Source: CAZCCV01 sp964497515
Lineage (GTDB): Bacteria; Armatimonadota; UBA5829; DTLH01
Reading direction: 5' to 3'
Length of the DNA stretch: 56,432 nt
Assembly (NCBI GenBank): GCA_964497515.1
Contig: CAZCCV010000014.1
Location: 1 to 56,432, forward strand
In this document: positions 15,622 to 23,321 of the stretch, piece by piece
Layout: each line of letters begins with the position of its first letter
Numbering within the stretch: position 1 is the first letter of the stretch
Notes under the pieces: model-generated
Told to the model about the DNA's origin: nothing
Database searches by the model: none
The model's input: the letters and a program-made list of their open reading frames with translations, nothing else
Made by a program: the position numbers and the translations under genes

Positions 15622-15999
15622 TTGGCAAGAATTGCGGGAGTTGATCTCCCGAGAGACAAGCGTATCGAATATGGCCTGACATACATATTTGGTATCGGGC
15701 TAACATCGAGCAGAAAGATACTCGAAGCCGCGAACGTATCTGCGGATACCCGTGTGCGCGACCTCACCGAGGGTGAGATCGCCAAGCTGAGAGAGGTCAT
15801 TGAGCGTGAGTATCAGGTGGAAGGAGACCTCCGACGGCAGTTGTCGATGAATATCCGCCGGCTTATGGAGATCGGTAGTTACCGTGGTCTTCGCCACCGC
15901 CGTGGATTGCCCGTTCGTGGGCAACGCACAAGTACCAACGCTCGCACGAGGAAAGGCCCGAGACGCGCAGTTGGCGTCAGAAGGAAGAAAGGCAAATAG
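15622..15999 (+). CDS. rpsM: 30S ribosomal protein S13
   Basis: A 125-residue S13 in the 30S head, contacting P-site tRNA. The TTG at 15622 gives ARIAGVDLPRDKRIEYGLTY, the family start, with GGAGG 10 nt upstream; a longer in-frame extension upstream is not supported. The C terminus RGQRTSTNARTRKGPRR is typical. Confidence 0.96.
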   Translation: MARIAGVDLPRDKRIEYGLTYIFGIGLTSSRKILEAANVSADTRVRDLTEGEIAKLREVIEREYQVEGDLRRQLSMNIRRLMEIGSYRGLRHRRGLPVRGQRTSTNARTRKGPRRAVGVRRKKGK

Positions 16000-16012
16000 A
16001 GCGTAAGGCCCC

Positions 16013-16028
16013 AGCGATTAGTGTCGCT
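16013..16028 (+). promoter_or_regulatory. Small hairpin in the rpsK leader
   Basis: AGCGA and TCGCT with a 6-nt loop, near the start of a 119-nt gap between rpsM and rpsK. The rest of the gap shows no clear signal besides the rpsK SD (AGGGGGA). Confidence 0.3.
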
Positions 16029-16118
16029 CGCACAAATGTCGGTCGTTTATTAAAGCTACCGAGCTGCGCGAGTCACTTTTGCAATAAGGGCTTTTCACTC
16101 TGACAGGGGGATTCAGGC

Positions 16119-16514
16119 TTGGCTAGAAAAGGCACAACTTCAAGAGTACGGCCGAAGGAAAAGAAGAATATTGCTCAGGGCGTTGCTCATATCCGGAGCA
16201 CGTTCAACAATACGATCGTTTCAATAACCGATGCGAACGGCAATGCACTATCGTGGGCTAGCGCCGGAACAGTCGGTTTTAAGGGATCCAGGAAGGGTAC
16301 CCCGTTTGCGGCCCAGATGGCAGCGGAAGCTGCTGCTCGACGCGCTATGGAGCACGGGCTGAAGCGGGTTGATGTATACGTAAAGGGACCTGGTGCTGGT
16401 CGTGAGACCGCTATCCGCTCGCTACAGGCTGTTGGGGTCGATGTGACTATGATCAAGGATGTCACTCCGATTCCGCATAACGGATGCAGACCGCCTAAGC
16501 GGCGCCGGGTTTAA
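16119..16514 (+). CDS. rpsK: 30S ribosomal protein S11
   Basis: A 131-residue S11 of the 30S platform. It shows GVAHIRSTFNNTIVSITDA, the KGSRKGTPFAAQ block and the end PIPHNGCRPPKRRRV, all diagnostic. The start is TTG, with GGGGGA upstream. rpsD follows after 24 nt. Confidence 0.97.
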   Translation: MARKGTTSRVRPKEKKNIAQGVAHIRSTFNNTIVSITDANGNALSWASAGTVGFKGSRKGTPFAAQMAAEAAARRAMEHGLKRVDVYVKGPGAGRETAIRSLQAVGVDVTMIKDVTPIPHNGCRPPKRRRV

Positions 16515-16538
16515 CGCTCCAAGGAGAAGATATAGAAT

Positions 16539-17168
16539 ATGGCAACTCAAGGAACGCCCGTTTGCAGGCTGTGCAGACGCGAGGGTGGGAAGCTCTATCT
16601 TAAGGGTGATAAGTGCTTCTCCCGAAAGTGTCTGGTCGAGAGGCGGCCAACACCGCCGGGTCAGCACGGGCAGGGGCGGCAGCGAAAGCTCTCTGACTAC
16701 GCGATCCAGCTTCGCGAAAAACAGAAGATGCGCCGTATCTACGGCGTTAGGGAGCGGCAGTTCAGGAACTACATGCAGGAAGCTATCCGAAGCAGAGGAG
16801 TTACCGGTGAAGTGCTACTTCAGTTGCTCGAAATGCGACTGGATAATGTGGTATACCGACTGGGACTCGCAGTTTCGAGAGATCAGGCGCGACAGTTCGT
16901 TAACCACGGACACGTGCTTGTTAATGGCAAGCGAGTCGATATTGCATCGTACATCGTAAGACCGGGTGAGGTAATCGATGTTGTGGAAGCTTCACGAAAG
17001 ATGCCGCCGCTCGCGGCAGCTGTCGAAAGCTCCGGTGGTAGGGGAATTTCTGCTTGGCTGAAGTTCGATGTAAATCAGATGAGAGGCACCGTTGTCTCGG
17101 CGCCAGTGCGCGACGAAATCGATACAGACGTGCAGGAGTCTCTTATTGTTGAGTTCTACTCGAGATAG
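16539..17168 (+). CDS. rpsD: 30S ribosomal protein S4, zinc type
   Basis: A 209-residue S4, a primary assembly protein and, in many bacteria, the regulator of the alpha operon. The N terminus has CRLC and a further Cys pair around CFSRKC, indicating the zinc-containing form. The S4 RNA-binding domain (about 95-160) has RLDNVVYRLGLAVSRDQARQ. The ATG follows AAGGAGA. Confidence 0.97.
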   Translation: MATQGTPVCRLCRREGGKLYLKGDKCFSRKCLVERRPTPPGQHGQGRQRKLSDYAIQLREKQKMRRIYGVRERQFRNYMQEAIRSRGVTGEVLLQLLEMRLDNVVYRLGLAVSRDQARQFVNHGHVLVNGKRVDIASYIVRPGEVIDVVEASRKMPPLAAAVESSGGRGISAWLKFDVNQMRGTVVSAPVRDEIDTDVQESLIVEFYSR

Positions 17169-17184
17169 GCAGGGTGCACTGACT

Positions 17185-18213
17185 ATGGAGATGGTAACGC
17201 CACGTATTGAAACGCTGGAGGAGAACGAGACTTACGGCAAGTTCGTTATAGAGCCTCAGGAGCGCGGATTCGGTAACACAATCGGTAATGCGCTGCGCCG
17301 TGTTATGCTTTCGTCGATACCTGGTGCAGCTATAACCTCGATTCAGATCGATGGTGTGCTGCACGAATTCTCGACGATCCCTGGCGTCAAAGAAGATACT
17401 ACAGACCTTATTCTGAACTTGAGAGAGGTCAATATAAAGCTGCATCACGATGGTGCAGGGGCATTTGAGCCGAGGACTATCGAGATCGACGTTCACGGCC
17501 CCGGCGATGTCACTGGTGCTGACATTAAGTGTCCACCGGAGATTGAGATTGCTAATCCGGAGGTGCATATTGCTACTCTGGACGACGAGACTGCGCATCT
17601 GCGGATGGAGATGACTGTCGAGGTCGGTACGGGGTATGTGCCACCAGACAAGCAGGAGCGTGTAAAGCAAGTTATCGGACTGATTCCGGTTGGAGCTATG
17701 TTTACTCCGGTTCGAAAAGTAAGCTATACAGTAGAGCCGACCCGAGTTGGGCATCGGACTGACTACGACAGGCTTATGATCGAAGTCTGGACAAATGGTA
17801 CTATCTCGCCGAGCGACGCCATTAGCGACGCTGCGAAAATTATGGACAATTATCTCAGGATGTTCTTCGATTTCTCGACCAGCCAGCGGCTAGGTCTACT
17901 GGACTTTGGTCCGGAGGTCGAGCCAGCCGGAACACAGGCACCTGATGCAAGAATTGAGGAATTGGACTTCTCAGTTCGAACGTACAACTGCCTGAAGAAG
18001 GCCAATATTCTGACAATTGGTGAGCTGGTTCAATACAGCGAGACCGACTTGATGAATATTCGCAATTTCGGAAAGAAGTCCCTGAGCGAAGTGCTCGAGA
18101 AACTGGAGATGCTTGGTCTGACCCTCAGGAACGCCAAAGAGAGCGGCCCAACAATCTCGATTGTGACTGATACCGATGGCGATGATGAGATCGGCGGAGG
18201 TTTCGAAGAATAG
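17185..18213 (+). CDS. rpoA: RNA polymerase alpha subunit
   Basis: A 342-residue alpha subunit. The N-terminal dimerisation domain includes FVIEPQERGFGNTIGNALRR; the C-terminal domain (about 255-325) has EELDFSVRTYNCLKKANI and RNFGKKSLSEV, the helix-hairpin-helix DNA and activator contact region. The ATG at 17185 was preferred to a longer frame running back into rpsD because it matches the family start. A short acidic tail ends the protein. Confidence 0.97.
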   Translation: MEMVTPRIETLEENETYGKFVIEPQERGFGNTIGNALRRVMLSSIPGAAITSIQIDGVLHEFSTIPGVKEDTTDLILNLREVNIKLHHDGAGAFEPRTIEIDVHGPGDVTGADIKCPPEIEIANPEVHIATLDDETAHLRMEMTVEVGTGYVPPDKQERVKQVIGLIPVGAMFTPVRKVSYTVEPTRVGHRTDYDRLMIEVWTNGTISPSDAISDAAKIMDNYLRMFFDFSTSQRLGLLDFGPEVEPAGTQAPDARIEELDFSVRTYNCLKKANILTIGELVQYSETDLMNIRNFGKKSLSEVLEKLEMLGLTLRNAKESGPTISIVTDTDGDDEIGGGFEE

Positions 18214-18275
18214 CTGCTGTGCTGCGGGCTGGTGCCCGACACAGCTACCTGGATGAAGAGGTAGGTTAATCTGTA

Positions 18276-18635
18276 ATGCGACATAGAGTAGCTGGGAGGA
18301 AATTCGGTCTGCCTACTGATCAGAGGCTCGCGCTTCTGAGAGGTCTGGTTCGAAGCCTCATCGAGCACGAAAAGATAGAGACTACCGAAACGCGGGCTAA
18401 GGAAGTGCGGGTAATCGCTGAGAAAGTGATTACTACTGCCAGGGATAATTCCCTGCACGCGCGCAGGCAGACTCGTAAGATTCTAAACGACGAGACACTA
18501 GTAAAAAAGCTCTTCGATCAGATCGCGCCGAAGTTCTCCGATCGTCCGGGAGGCTATACCCGAATGACCAAGATCGGTTATAGGCGCGGAGACGCTGCTC
18601 CGATGGTCAAACTGGAGCTGGCTGTCGAAGAGTAG
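18276..18635 (+). CDS. rplQ: 50S ribosomal protein L17
   Basis: A 119-residue L17 at the exit side of the 50S subunit. It has the standard MRHRVAGRKFGLPTDQRLAL start and ends in the RRGDAAPMVKLEL motif. The SD is GAGGTAGG. It closes the alpha operon proper, though truA, rplM and rpsI follow without an obvious terminator. Confidence 0.97.
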   Translation: MRHRVAGRKFGLPTDQRLALLRGLVRSLIEHEKIETTETRAKEVRVIAEKVITTARDNSLHARRQTRKILNDETLVKKLFDQIAPKFSDRPGGYTRMTKIGYRRGDAAPMVKLELAVEE

Positions 18636-18670
18636 TATCGGCCGGGATCTAGGCCCTATTGTCAGGAGCT

Positions 18671-19405
18671 ATGCGAAACATCAAGGTGGTCGTCGAATAC
18701 GATGGAACGGACTACTTTGGATTTCAAAGAATACCTGGCAGACGCACTATTCAAGGCGAACTGGAGTGGGCACTTACCAGGCTCACAAAACAGCCGGTGA
18801 AGGTGTCGGGGGCGGGGAGAACTGATGCAGGAGTCCACGCCCGAGGACAGGTTGTGAGCTTTAATACTGAAGGGACGATTCCGACAGAGAAGATCCCTGT
18901 CGCGATGAACTCGATCCTTCAGAGAGATATTGTGGTCAGGGATGCTGCAGAGATGCCGGCGGAGTTTCACGCCAGGTACTCTGCAAAATCCAGGACATAC
19001 GAGTATTTTGTGCTGAACGACAGCGTTCCGTCTGCTATGTTCGGAAGGTACAGTTGGTATGTGCCTTACAAACTGGACGTAGACAGAATGACGGAGGCAG
19101 CAGGGTTCTTGATAGGGGAACACGACTTTACATCGTTCTCGGCGGTCGATATGGATACGCCGGGGCGGGTGAGGAACGTTGCTGAACTGTCGATCCGTCG
19201 GTGTGAAGAGATGGTGGTCTTCACCCTGAAAGCAAATGCGTTCCTTCGGGGTATGGTGAGGATTATTGTCGGAACACTGGTCGATGTTGGGCAGGGCAAG
19301 CTCAACCCGGCGGATGTTAGAGAGATTCTGGATGCGAAGGACCGGCGGCTGGCCGGCAAGACAGCACCACCTCAGGGGTTGGTGCTGATGGAGGTAACGT
19401 ATTAG
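18671..19405 (+). CDS. truA: tRNA pseudouridine(38-40) synthase TruA
   Basis: A 244-residue enzyme that converts uridines 38-40 in the tRNA anticodon arm to pseudouridine. The catalytic aspartate is D52 in GAGRTDAGVHA; the family start VVVEYDGTDYFGFQ and the later FLRGMVRIIVGTL are present. The ATG at 18671 has a closely spaced AGGAG; a TTG four codons upstream is an alternative. The stop abuts the rplM ATG with no gap. Confidence 0.95.
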   Translation: MRNIKVVVEYDGTDYFGFQRIPGRRTIQGELEWALTRLTKQPVKVSGAGRTDAGVHARGQVVSFNTEGTIPTEKIPVAMNSILQRDIVVRDAAEMPAEFHARYSAKSRTYEYFVLNDSVPSAMFGRYSWYVPYKLDVDRMTEAAGFLIGEHDFTSFSAVDMDTPGRVRNVAELSIRRCEEMVVFTLKANAFLRGMVRIIVGTLVDVGQGKLNPADVREILDAKDRRLAGKTAPPQGLVLMEVTY

Positions 19406-19837
19406 ATGAAAACATATCAGGCTAAGCCGCTGCAGATAGAGCGAAAATGGTATGTGGTAGATGCTGCCGATAAGCCGGTTGGCAGGCTCGCTTCCCAGGT
19501 CGCTAAGATCCTGCGCGGGAAGCACAAAGCCATTTATACGCCGAACGTTGATACAGGGGACTTTGTCATCATTATCAATGCCGCTAAGATGAAGCTTACC
19601 GGTAACAACAAATCGGAAGAACCGGTTTACTGGCATACGATGTATCCGGGTGGGTTACGAAGTGTTACACGCGGGAAGATGCTTTCGGATCGCCCTGCAC
19701 GCGTTGCTCAGCGTGCAATTAAGGGAATGCTTCCGCATAACAAACTCGGTGCACAGATGTTTCGCAAGCTGAAAGTGTATGCTGGATCAGAGCATCCGCA
19801 CGAGGCACAGCAGCCTGTCAAGCTGGAGATTCAGTAG
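19406..19837 (+). CDS. rplM: 50S ribosomal protein L13
   Basis: A 143-residue L13, an early 50S assembly protein. It contains KWYVVDAADKPVGRLASQ, GDFVIIINAAKMKLTG and the C-terminal GMLPHNKLGAQMFRKLKVYAG. It begins right after the truA stop. truA-rplM-rpsI is a frequent bacterial order. Confidence 0.97.
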   Translation: MKTYQAKPLQIERKWYVVDAADKPVGRLASQVAKILRGKHKAIYTPNVDTGDFVIIINAAKMKLTGNNKSEEPVYWHTMYPGGLRSVTRGKMLSDRPARVAQRAIKGMLPHNKLGAQMFRKLKVYAGSEHPHEAQQPVKLEIQ

Positions 19838-19849
19838 GAGGATTAGTCT

Positions 19850-20245
19850 TTGGAGCAGACCGCAAAATACTACGCTACGGGTCATAGAAAGAACGCCACT
19901 GCTAAGGTGTGGCTGACCCCCGGCGAAGGCAAGATTACTATCAATGGTCGCCAGATGTCTGAGTATTTGGGCCGCAAGACCCTTGAAATGCTGATTATGC
20001 AGCCGTTCGAAGCTGTTGGCGCTGTCGGCAAATACGATGTCGAAGCCCATTGCCTCGGTGGCGGGATCACTGGCCAGGCCGGTGCTGTGCGTCACGGCAT
20101 TTCTAAGGCGCTGACGTTTGTCGCTGACGATATGCGAACTCCGCTTCGCAGACAGGGATTCCTTACTCGCGATCCCCGCGTCAAAGAGCGCAAAAAGTAC
20201 GGACGCAAGGGAGCAAGAAGGGGCTTCCAGTTCTCGAAGCGCTAA
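19850..20245 (+). CDS. rpsI: 30S ribosomal protein S9
   Basis: A 131-residue S9 whose C-terminal tail reaches the P-site tRNA. It has YYATGHRKNATAKVWL near the start, GGGITGQAGAVRHGISKAL in the middle, and the family end RKYGRKGARRGFQFSKR-like basic tail. It starts at TTG behind TAGGAGGA. It is the last gene of the 20-kb ribosomal run. Confidence 0.97.
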   Translation: MEQTAKYYATGHRKNATAKVWLTPGEGKITINGRQMSEYLGRKTLEMLIMQPFEAVGAVGKYDVEAHCLGGGITGQAGAVRHGISKALTFVADDMRTPLRRQGFLTRDPRVKERKKYGRKGARRGFQFSKR

Positions 20246-20309
20246 GATCGGAATCTGTTGCCAACTGCACTGCTTTCTTCAGAGCAGCTTGGCGTTGTTA
20301 TAGCTTATC

Positions 20310-20338
20310 AGCCCGGTGCTGCAACTGCGCGCCGGGCT
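20310..20338 (+). terminator. Possible terminator after rpsI
   Basis: AGCCCGG (20310-20316) pairs with CCGGGCT (20332-20338) around a 15-nt loop, about 65 nt after the rpsI stop. The following sequence is only moderately T-rich, so intrinsic termination is possible but not textbook. Confidence 0.45.
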
Positions 20339-20386
20339 GTTAGCGTCTCTGTTCTGTTGGCAGCTCTACTGAATGTGCAAACGCCC

Positions 20387-20415
20387 TTGACGACACCTCA
20401 TCTTAACGTTACAAT
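20387..20415 (+). promoter_or_regulatory. Sigma70-type promoter for the NlpC/P60 gene
   Basis: TTGACG (20387-20392), a 17-nt spacer and TACAAT (20410-20415). It predicts an untranslated leader of about 120 nt before the TTG start at 20543. Confidence 0.65.
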
Positions 20416-20468
20416 GAGCCCATTGTATGCTATGCAGGAACTGGCTCCGCAATTGTAACGTCTCTAAA

Positions 20469-20514
20469 GAGGTAACTGCTTTTCCGATAATCCATAATGG
20501 GAGCAGTTGACCTC
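20469..20514 (+). promoter_or_regulatory. 12-bp hairpin in the NlpC/P60 leader
   Basis: GAGGTAACTGCT (20469-20480) pairs with AGCAGTT-G-ACCTC (20502-20514), twelve pairs with one bulged G. It lies in the predicted transcript between promoter and start. Cell-wall hydrolase genes of this type are often under riboswitch control, but no known riboswitch consensus was recognised. Confidence 0.45.
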
Positions 20515-20542
20515 CCTAATTTAGTTGCTTCGGGGGATTTTG

Positions 20543-21382
20543 TTGACGAAAGCACTGTTTTGCGCAATTGCGCTTTTTGGCTTCGCAGCATTTGCTGTGG
20601 CCGATGATGTTATCACTCTTAATCTGGAGACTCCTGGTCTTACTGCATCTGCAGAGCAACCCGGACGTATAGTGACGACTGTCGCGACATCTACCGCAAA
20701 GCCGGCACCCAAAGCCGCTCCGGACAGATCTGGCGTCAATCGCCCGGTTGCGCGCGTAGGTATTGTAACTGCAAGTAAGTGTTCTATTTATGCGAAACAG
20801 AGCACAAAGTCTCGTGTCTATTCCTCTTGTCTAAAAGACGTGTCCCTCGCCGTTATCAAGCAGACCAAAGATTGGTATGGCGTTATGATGGTTGATGGGA
20901 GCACTGGCTGGGTTCAAGCGAGCAAGGTCACTCTTCTCGATTGCACCACTGTTCTAAACACGACATCGGCAAATCGCGGCACGGGGCTGTCGCGAGGAGA
21001 TTACGACGCCCGCACGGATGGCAACAGCCCAATTGTGCAGACTGCTCTGCGGTATATGGGTGTGCCTTATGTGTGGGGTGGTAACAACCCCAGCAGTGGA
21101 TTAGACTGTTCAGCGTTTGTCCGCACTGTATACTCTCAGCACGGAATCAGCCTTCCAAGAACAGCCCGAGAGCAGGCGTTGGTTGGCACTCCGGTTTCAG
21201 GAAAAGACGCTAAGCCCGGTGACAGACTGTACTTCCAGTGCAAGTACAACTATATCGATCATTGCGGCATCTATTTGGGTAATGGCTATTTTGTGCACTC
21301 GTCCGTCTCTCGAAACGGCGTTGCAGTAGACAGTGTGGATAGTGGCTTCTACGCAAAATCTCTCGTGTTCATAATGCGCTGA
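20543..21382 (+). CDS. Secreted SH3b-NlpC/P60 peptidoglycan endopeptidase
   Basis: A 279-residue exported cell-wall hydrolase. A signal peptide (about 1-20, hydrophobic core FCAIALFGFAAFAVA) is followed by a linker, an SH3b domain (about 70-130, ending TGWVQASKVTLL) and an NlpC/P60 domain (about 160-279). The catalytic cysteine is C189 in LDCSAF and the histidine is H240 in DHCGIYLGNGYFVHSS. Proteins of this type cleave peptide cross-links such as gamma-D-Glu-diaminopimelate. The TTG at 20543 has GGGGGA upstream and puts the signal peptide at the N terminus. It is a single-gene unit with its own promoter. Confidence 0.9.
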   Translation: MTKALFCAIALFGFAAFAVADDVITLNLETPGLTASAEQPGRIVTTVATSTAKPAPKAAPDRSGVNRPVARVGIVTASKCSIYAKQSTKSRVYSSCLKDVSLAVIKQTKDWYGVMMVDGSTGWVQASKVTLLDCTTVLNTTSANRGTGLSRGDYDARTDGNSPIVQTALRYMGVPYVWGGNNPSSGLDCSAFVRTVYSQHGISLPRTAREQALVGTPVSGKDAKPGDRLYFQCKYNYIDHCGIYLGNGYFVHSSVSRNGVAVDSVDSGFYAKSLVFIMR

Positions 21383-21526
21383 TTTGTATTTTGCAGGAGA
21401 GAGAGAACTAAATCGCTGTTCGGTGCGTAATAGTCATAGCATGTGGGATGGCAAGCCTTTCTTTCTGGATGCAGATTTTGCCAGTCCAGAGCGAAAGAAT
21501 GACTAACTGAACAGTCTCCTGAGAAG

Positions 21527-21558
21527 AACCCCGTGGGCAATGCTTCGCTCACGGGGTT
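21527..21558. terminator. Bidirectional terminator between convergent genes
   Basis: AACCCCGTG (21527-21535) and CACGGGGTT (21550-21558) form a perfect 9-bp stem with a 14-nt loop between the NlpC/P60 gene (plus) and the CARDB protein (minus). The minus side continues into a T-rich CTTCTC. Confidence 0.6.
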
Positions 21559-21605
21559 CACTCGTATTAACCGCATGTTCTTCTATTTCAGTTGCAGCAC
21601 TAAGG

Positions 21606-23111
21606 CTATTGCTTTGCCTGTTGCGGCTCCACTTGCAGAGTGTAGTTTCCTACTTCCGTGTTTCCACGCCAGTATTCCAGATTGAAGTCGGTAATGTTCA
21701 TCCAGCCGTACCGAACGGTTTCGCCGGAAGTCACCCGGAAGAACAGTGTGCCATTCGATGTCCACGTGAAAATCACGCTGTAAGGGTTCTCGTCGAGTGC
21801 CCACACACCACTGGCATCTGTCTTGCTGACGATGGAAGGTTTTTCCGGGATGGTGGCGTTTGCATACCCTTGTCCAATCGATCTGAAGAGCTCGACCTTA
21901 GCATTGGGGATGGGCTTGCCAGATTCATCGACTATCAGAAATCTCTGGCTTGCAGGAACGTCTACCAAGAAAGTCCCGAAGAAGCCTCTGCGGACTCCAA
22001 GGTCTCGGTTAAACGAGGCGGCAGTGTGCTGACCCCAGAATCTGTAACCGCTGTCCCATTTTACCTTGTCCATACCGATGTTCTCGTCGTGAGCATAGTT
22101 GCCGGAGAACATCATTATATCCCTAAATTCCCGTGGAGGATCGTAAGCCATGCCCGGAACGGCTTTGTTTTTTTCTTTAGAAATCGGCAGCAGATAGTAG
22201 TCTGGCTGGCCGAGCTGATGACCTAGTTCGTGGAAGAGTGGCCATTCCGGACCGAAAACCCATTGAGGTCGCGCCTCGTAGAAGTTCAGTCCGTTTTCAT
22301 TCTTCTTGAGCAAGTCGTTAGTAAAGCCCCACACACCATCGCAGCCCCCATCAACGTTATCCGAAGGTGCGTGTGTGCCTCCCGGATCCTCATAGGTGTT
22401 CGGAAGGATAACAATTTTATCTATCCTTACCCGCACTTTAATGCCTTCAGGGGCAGCGGGGAATATATCGTCACGGAACGTCCGGTTCATCTCACGCACT
22501 TGAAACTGTGCCCAGTCTTCCCAACTGTAGCTGTCCATGCCGCTTTTGATCGTGTCGAACCAGTCGTATACGCTTTGCTGCACGAAGAAATGGAAAGACA
22601 TGGCGTTAATCTGATCCACAACGAAGTTGTTCTTCTTCGTAATCTCTTGGATGATGCCTGCTCTATCGACTTCAAAAGAGACGTAGTGGTCGCCTTCCTG
22701 CCAGATCCATTCGATTTCGAAGGTAGCCTCGGCGTTCGGTGCAAGTGGTTCGGCCATTCCACTTCTTAGGTCCTTCCCGTCGATCAGCCAGTGCCAATCG
22801 TAAGCGGGAGCTGTCACTGATCCTTTGTTCTTAACGTGAGCGGTGAATCTCACAGTCTCACCAGGGAGTGGCCATTTCTGCACCGACGGATTTAACACTT
22901 TGGCGTGTGCTGGCCCCTGGCTTCCATCTGGCCCTTCGTTGAAGTCGAAGTATTCAACTTTGGTTCCAGGATACTTAGGGTTTCGTTCGATAAAGGTTAC
23001 CGTAAGATCTGGTAGGTTGGGTTTAGGTGTTTTCATGTCTGGTATTGGTGCGCCGAGCACTACGCTGGATATCAGCATAGCTGCTGCTGCTGTAATGACG
23101 CATTTGAGCAT
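21606..23111 (-). CDS. Secreted CARDB protein with a metzincin-type zinc protease motif
   Basis: A 501-residue exported protein. After a signal peptide (about 1-20) comes a CARDB-like beta domain (about 35-165; NLPDLTVTFIERNP, then KNKGSVTAPAYDW and ITKKNNFVVDQI). The central region has HELGHQLGQPD at residues 294-304, fitting HExxHxxGxxD, with a candidate Met-turn at M333-M334. Asp as third ligand is known in snapalysin-type metzincins. A C-terminal carboxypeptidase-regulatory-like beta domain follows (about 400-470). No named family was recognised, and activity is inferred only from the motif. It is divergent from the caspase-like gene. Confidence 0.75.
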   Translation of the reverse strand: MLKCVITAAAAMLISSVVLGAPIPDMKTPKPNLPDLTVTFIERNPKYPGTKVEYFDFNEGPDGSQGPAHAKVLNPSVQKWPLPGETVRFTAHVKNKGSVTAPAYDWHWLIDGKDLRSGMAEPLAPNAEATFEIEWIWQEGDHYVSFEVDRAGIIQEITKKNNFVVDQINAMSFHFFVQQSVYDWFDTIKSGMDSYSWEDWAQFQVREMNRTFRDDIFPAAPEGIKVRVRIDKIVILPNTYEDPGGTHAPSDNVDGGCDGVWGFTNDLLKKNENGLNFYEARPQWVFGPEWPLFHELGHQLGQPDYYLLPISKEKNKAVPGMAYDPPREFRDIMMFSGNYAHDENIGMDKVKWDSGYRFWGQHTAASFNRDLGVRRGFFGTFLVDVPASQRFLIVDESGKPIPNAKVELFRSIGQGYANATIPEKPSIVSKTDASGVWALDENPYSVIFTWTSNGTLFFRVTSGETVRYGWMNITDFNLEYWRGNTEVGNYTLQVEPQQAKQ

Positions 23112-23207
23112 TTGTCTCGTTCCTTTCGTCTGTTGTTATATTGAAAGGAGCCATACATGCCTTCGGCAATTGCGTGCGGTTAACCTTCTGCGATTGCTGC
23201 ACACGCC

Positions 23208-23236
23208 TTGACATCGGCCAAAGGCCGAGCCATAAT
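23208..23236 (+). promoter_or_regulatory. Consensus promoter of caspase-like gene 1
   Basis: TTGACA (23208-23213), exactly 17 nt, CATAAT (23231-23236). The same arrangement recurs before the second copy at 25555-25583. The predicted transcription start is about 23243. Confidence 0.8.
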
Positions 23237-23242
23237 GAGGTT

Positions 23243-23321
23243 AGTACGGTGCCTGATTGGTGGTGTGTTATCTAATTCAGGCTTCTCATCACCGGACAGG
23301 GACTCCGTCAGGAGGCGTATT
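23243..23321 (+). promoter_or_regulatory. Conserved 5' leader, copy 1
   Basis: About 79 nt of leader RNA nearly identical to copy 2. GGTGGTG (23259-23265) can pair with CATCACC (23287-23293), and CTCC (23303-23306) with GGAG (23311-23314), hiding the SD. The leader happens to be open in frame with the gene, but differences between the copies fall mostly at codon position 1, so it is not behaving as coding sequence. Confidence 0.55.

Noticed and set aside
20416..20542. ydaO-type c-di-AMP riboswitch before the NlpC/P60 gene
   Set aside because: The conserved bases of that class were not recognised; only a simple long hairpin is visible.
21540..22226. Plus-strand frames inside the CARDB protease gene
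   Set aside because: They are antisense to a convincing secreted protein with signal peptide and domain motifs, and lack any recognisable protein features.
23208..23321. N-terminal extension of caspase-like gene 1 through its leader (and likewise 25537-25668 for gene 2)
   Set aside because: The leader is open in frame in both copies, but it contains the promoter, differences between copies avoid codon position 3, and the AGGAGG SD plus signal peptide point to 23322 and 25669.
23243..23321. Known riboswitch (c-di-GMP-I, glycine or cobalamin type) in the peptidase leader
   Set aside because: A GGACAGGGA stretch recalls the glycine riboswitch end and GGTGCC recalls others, but the remaining core elements are missing.
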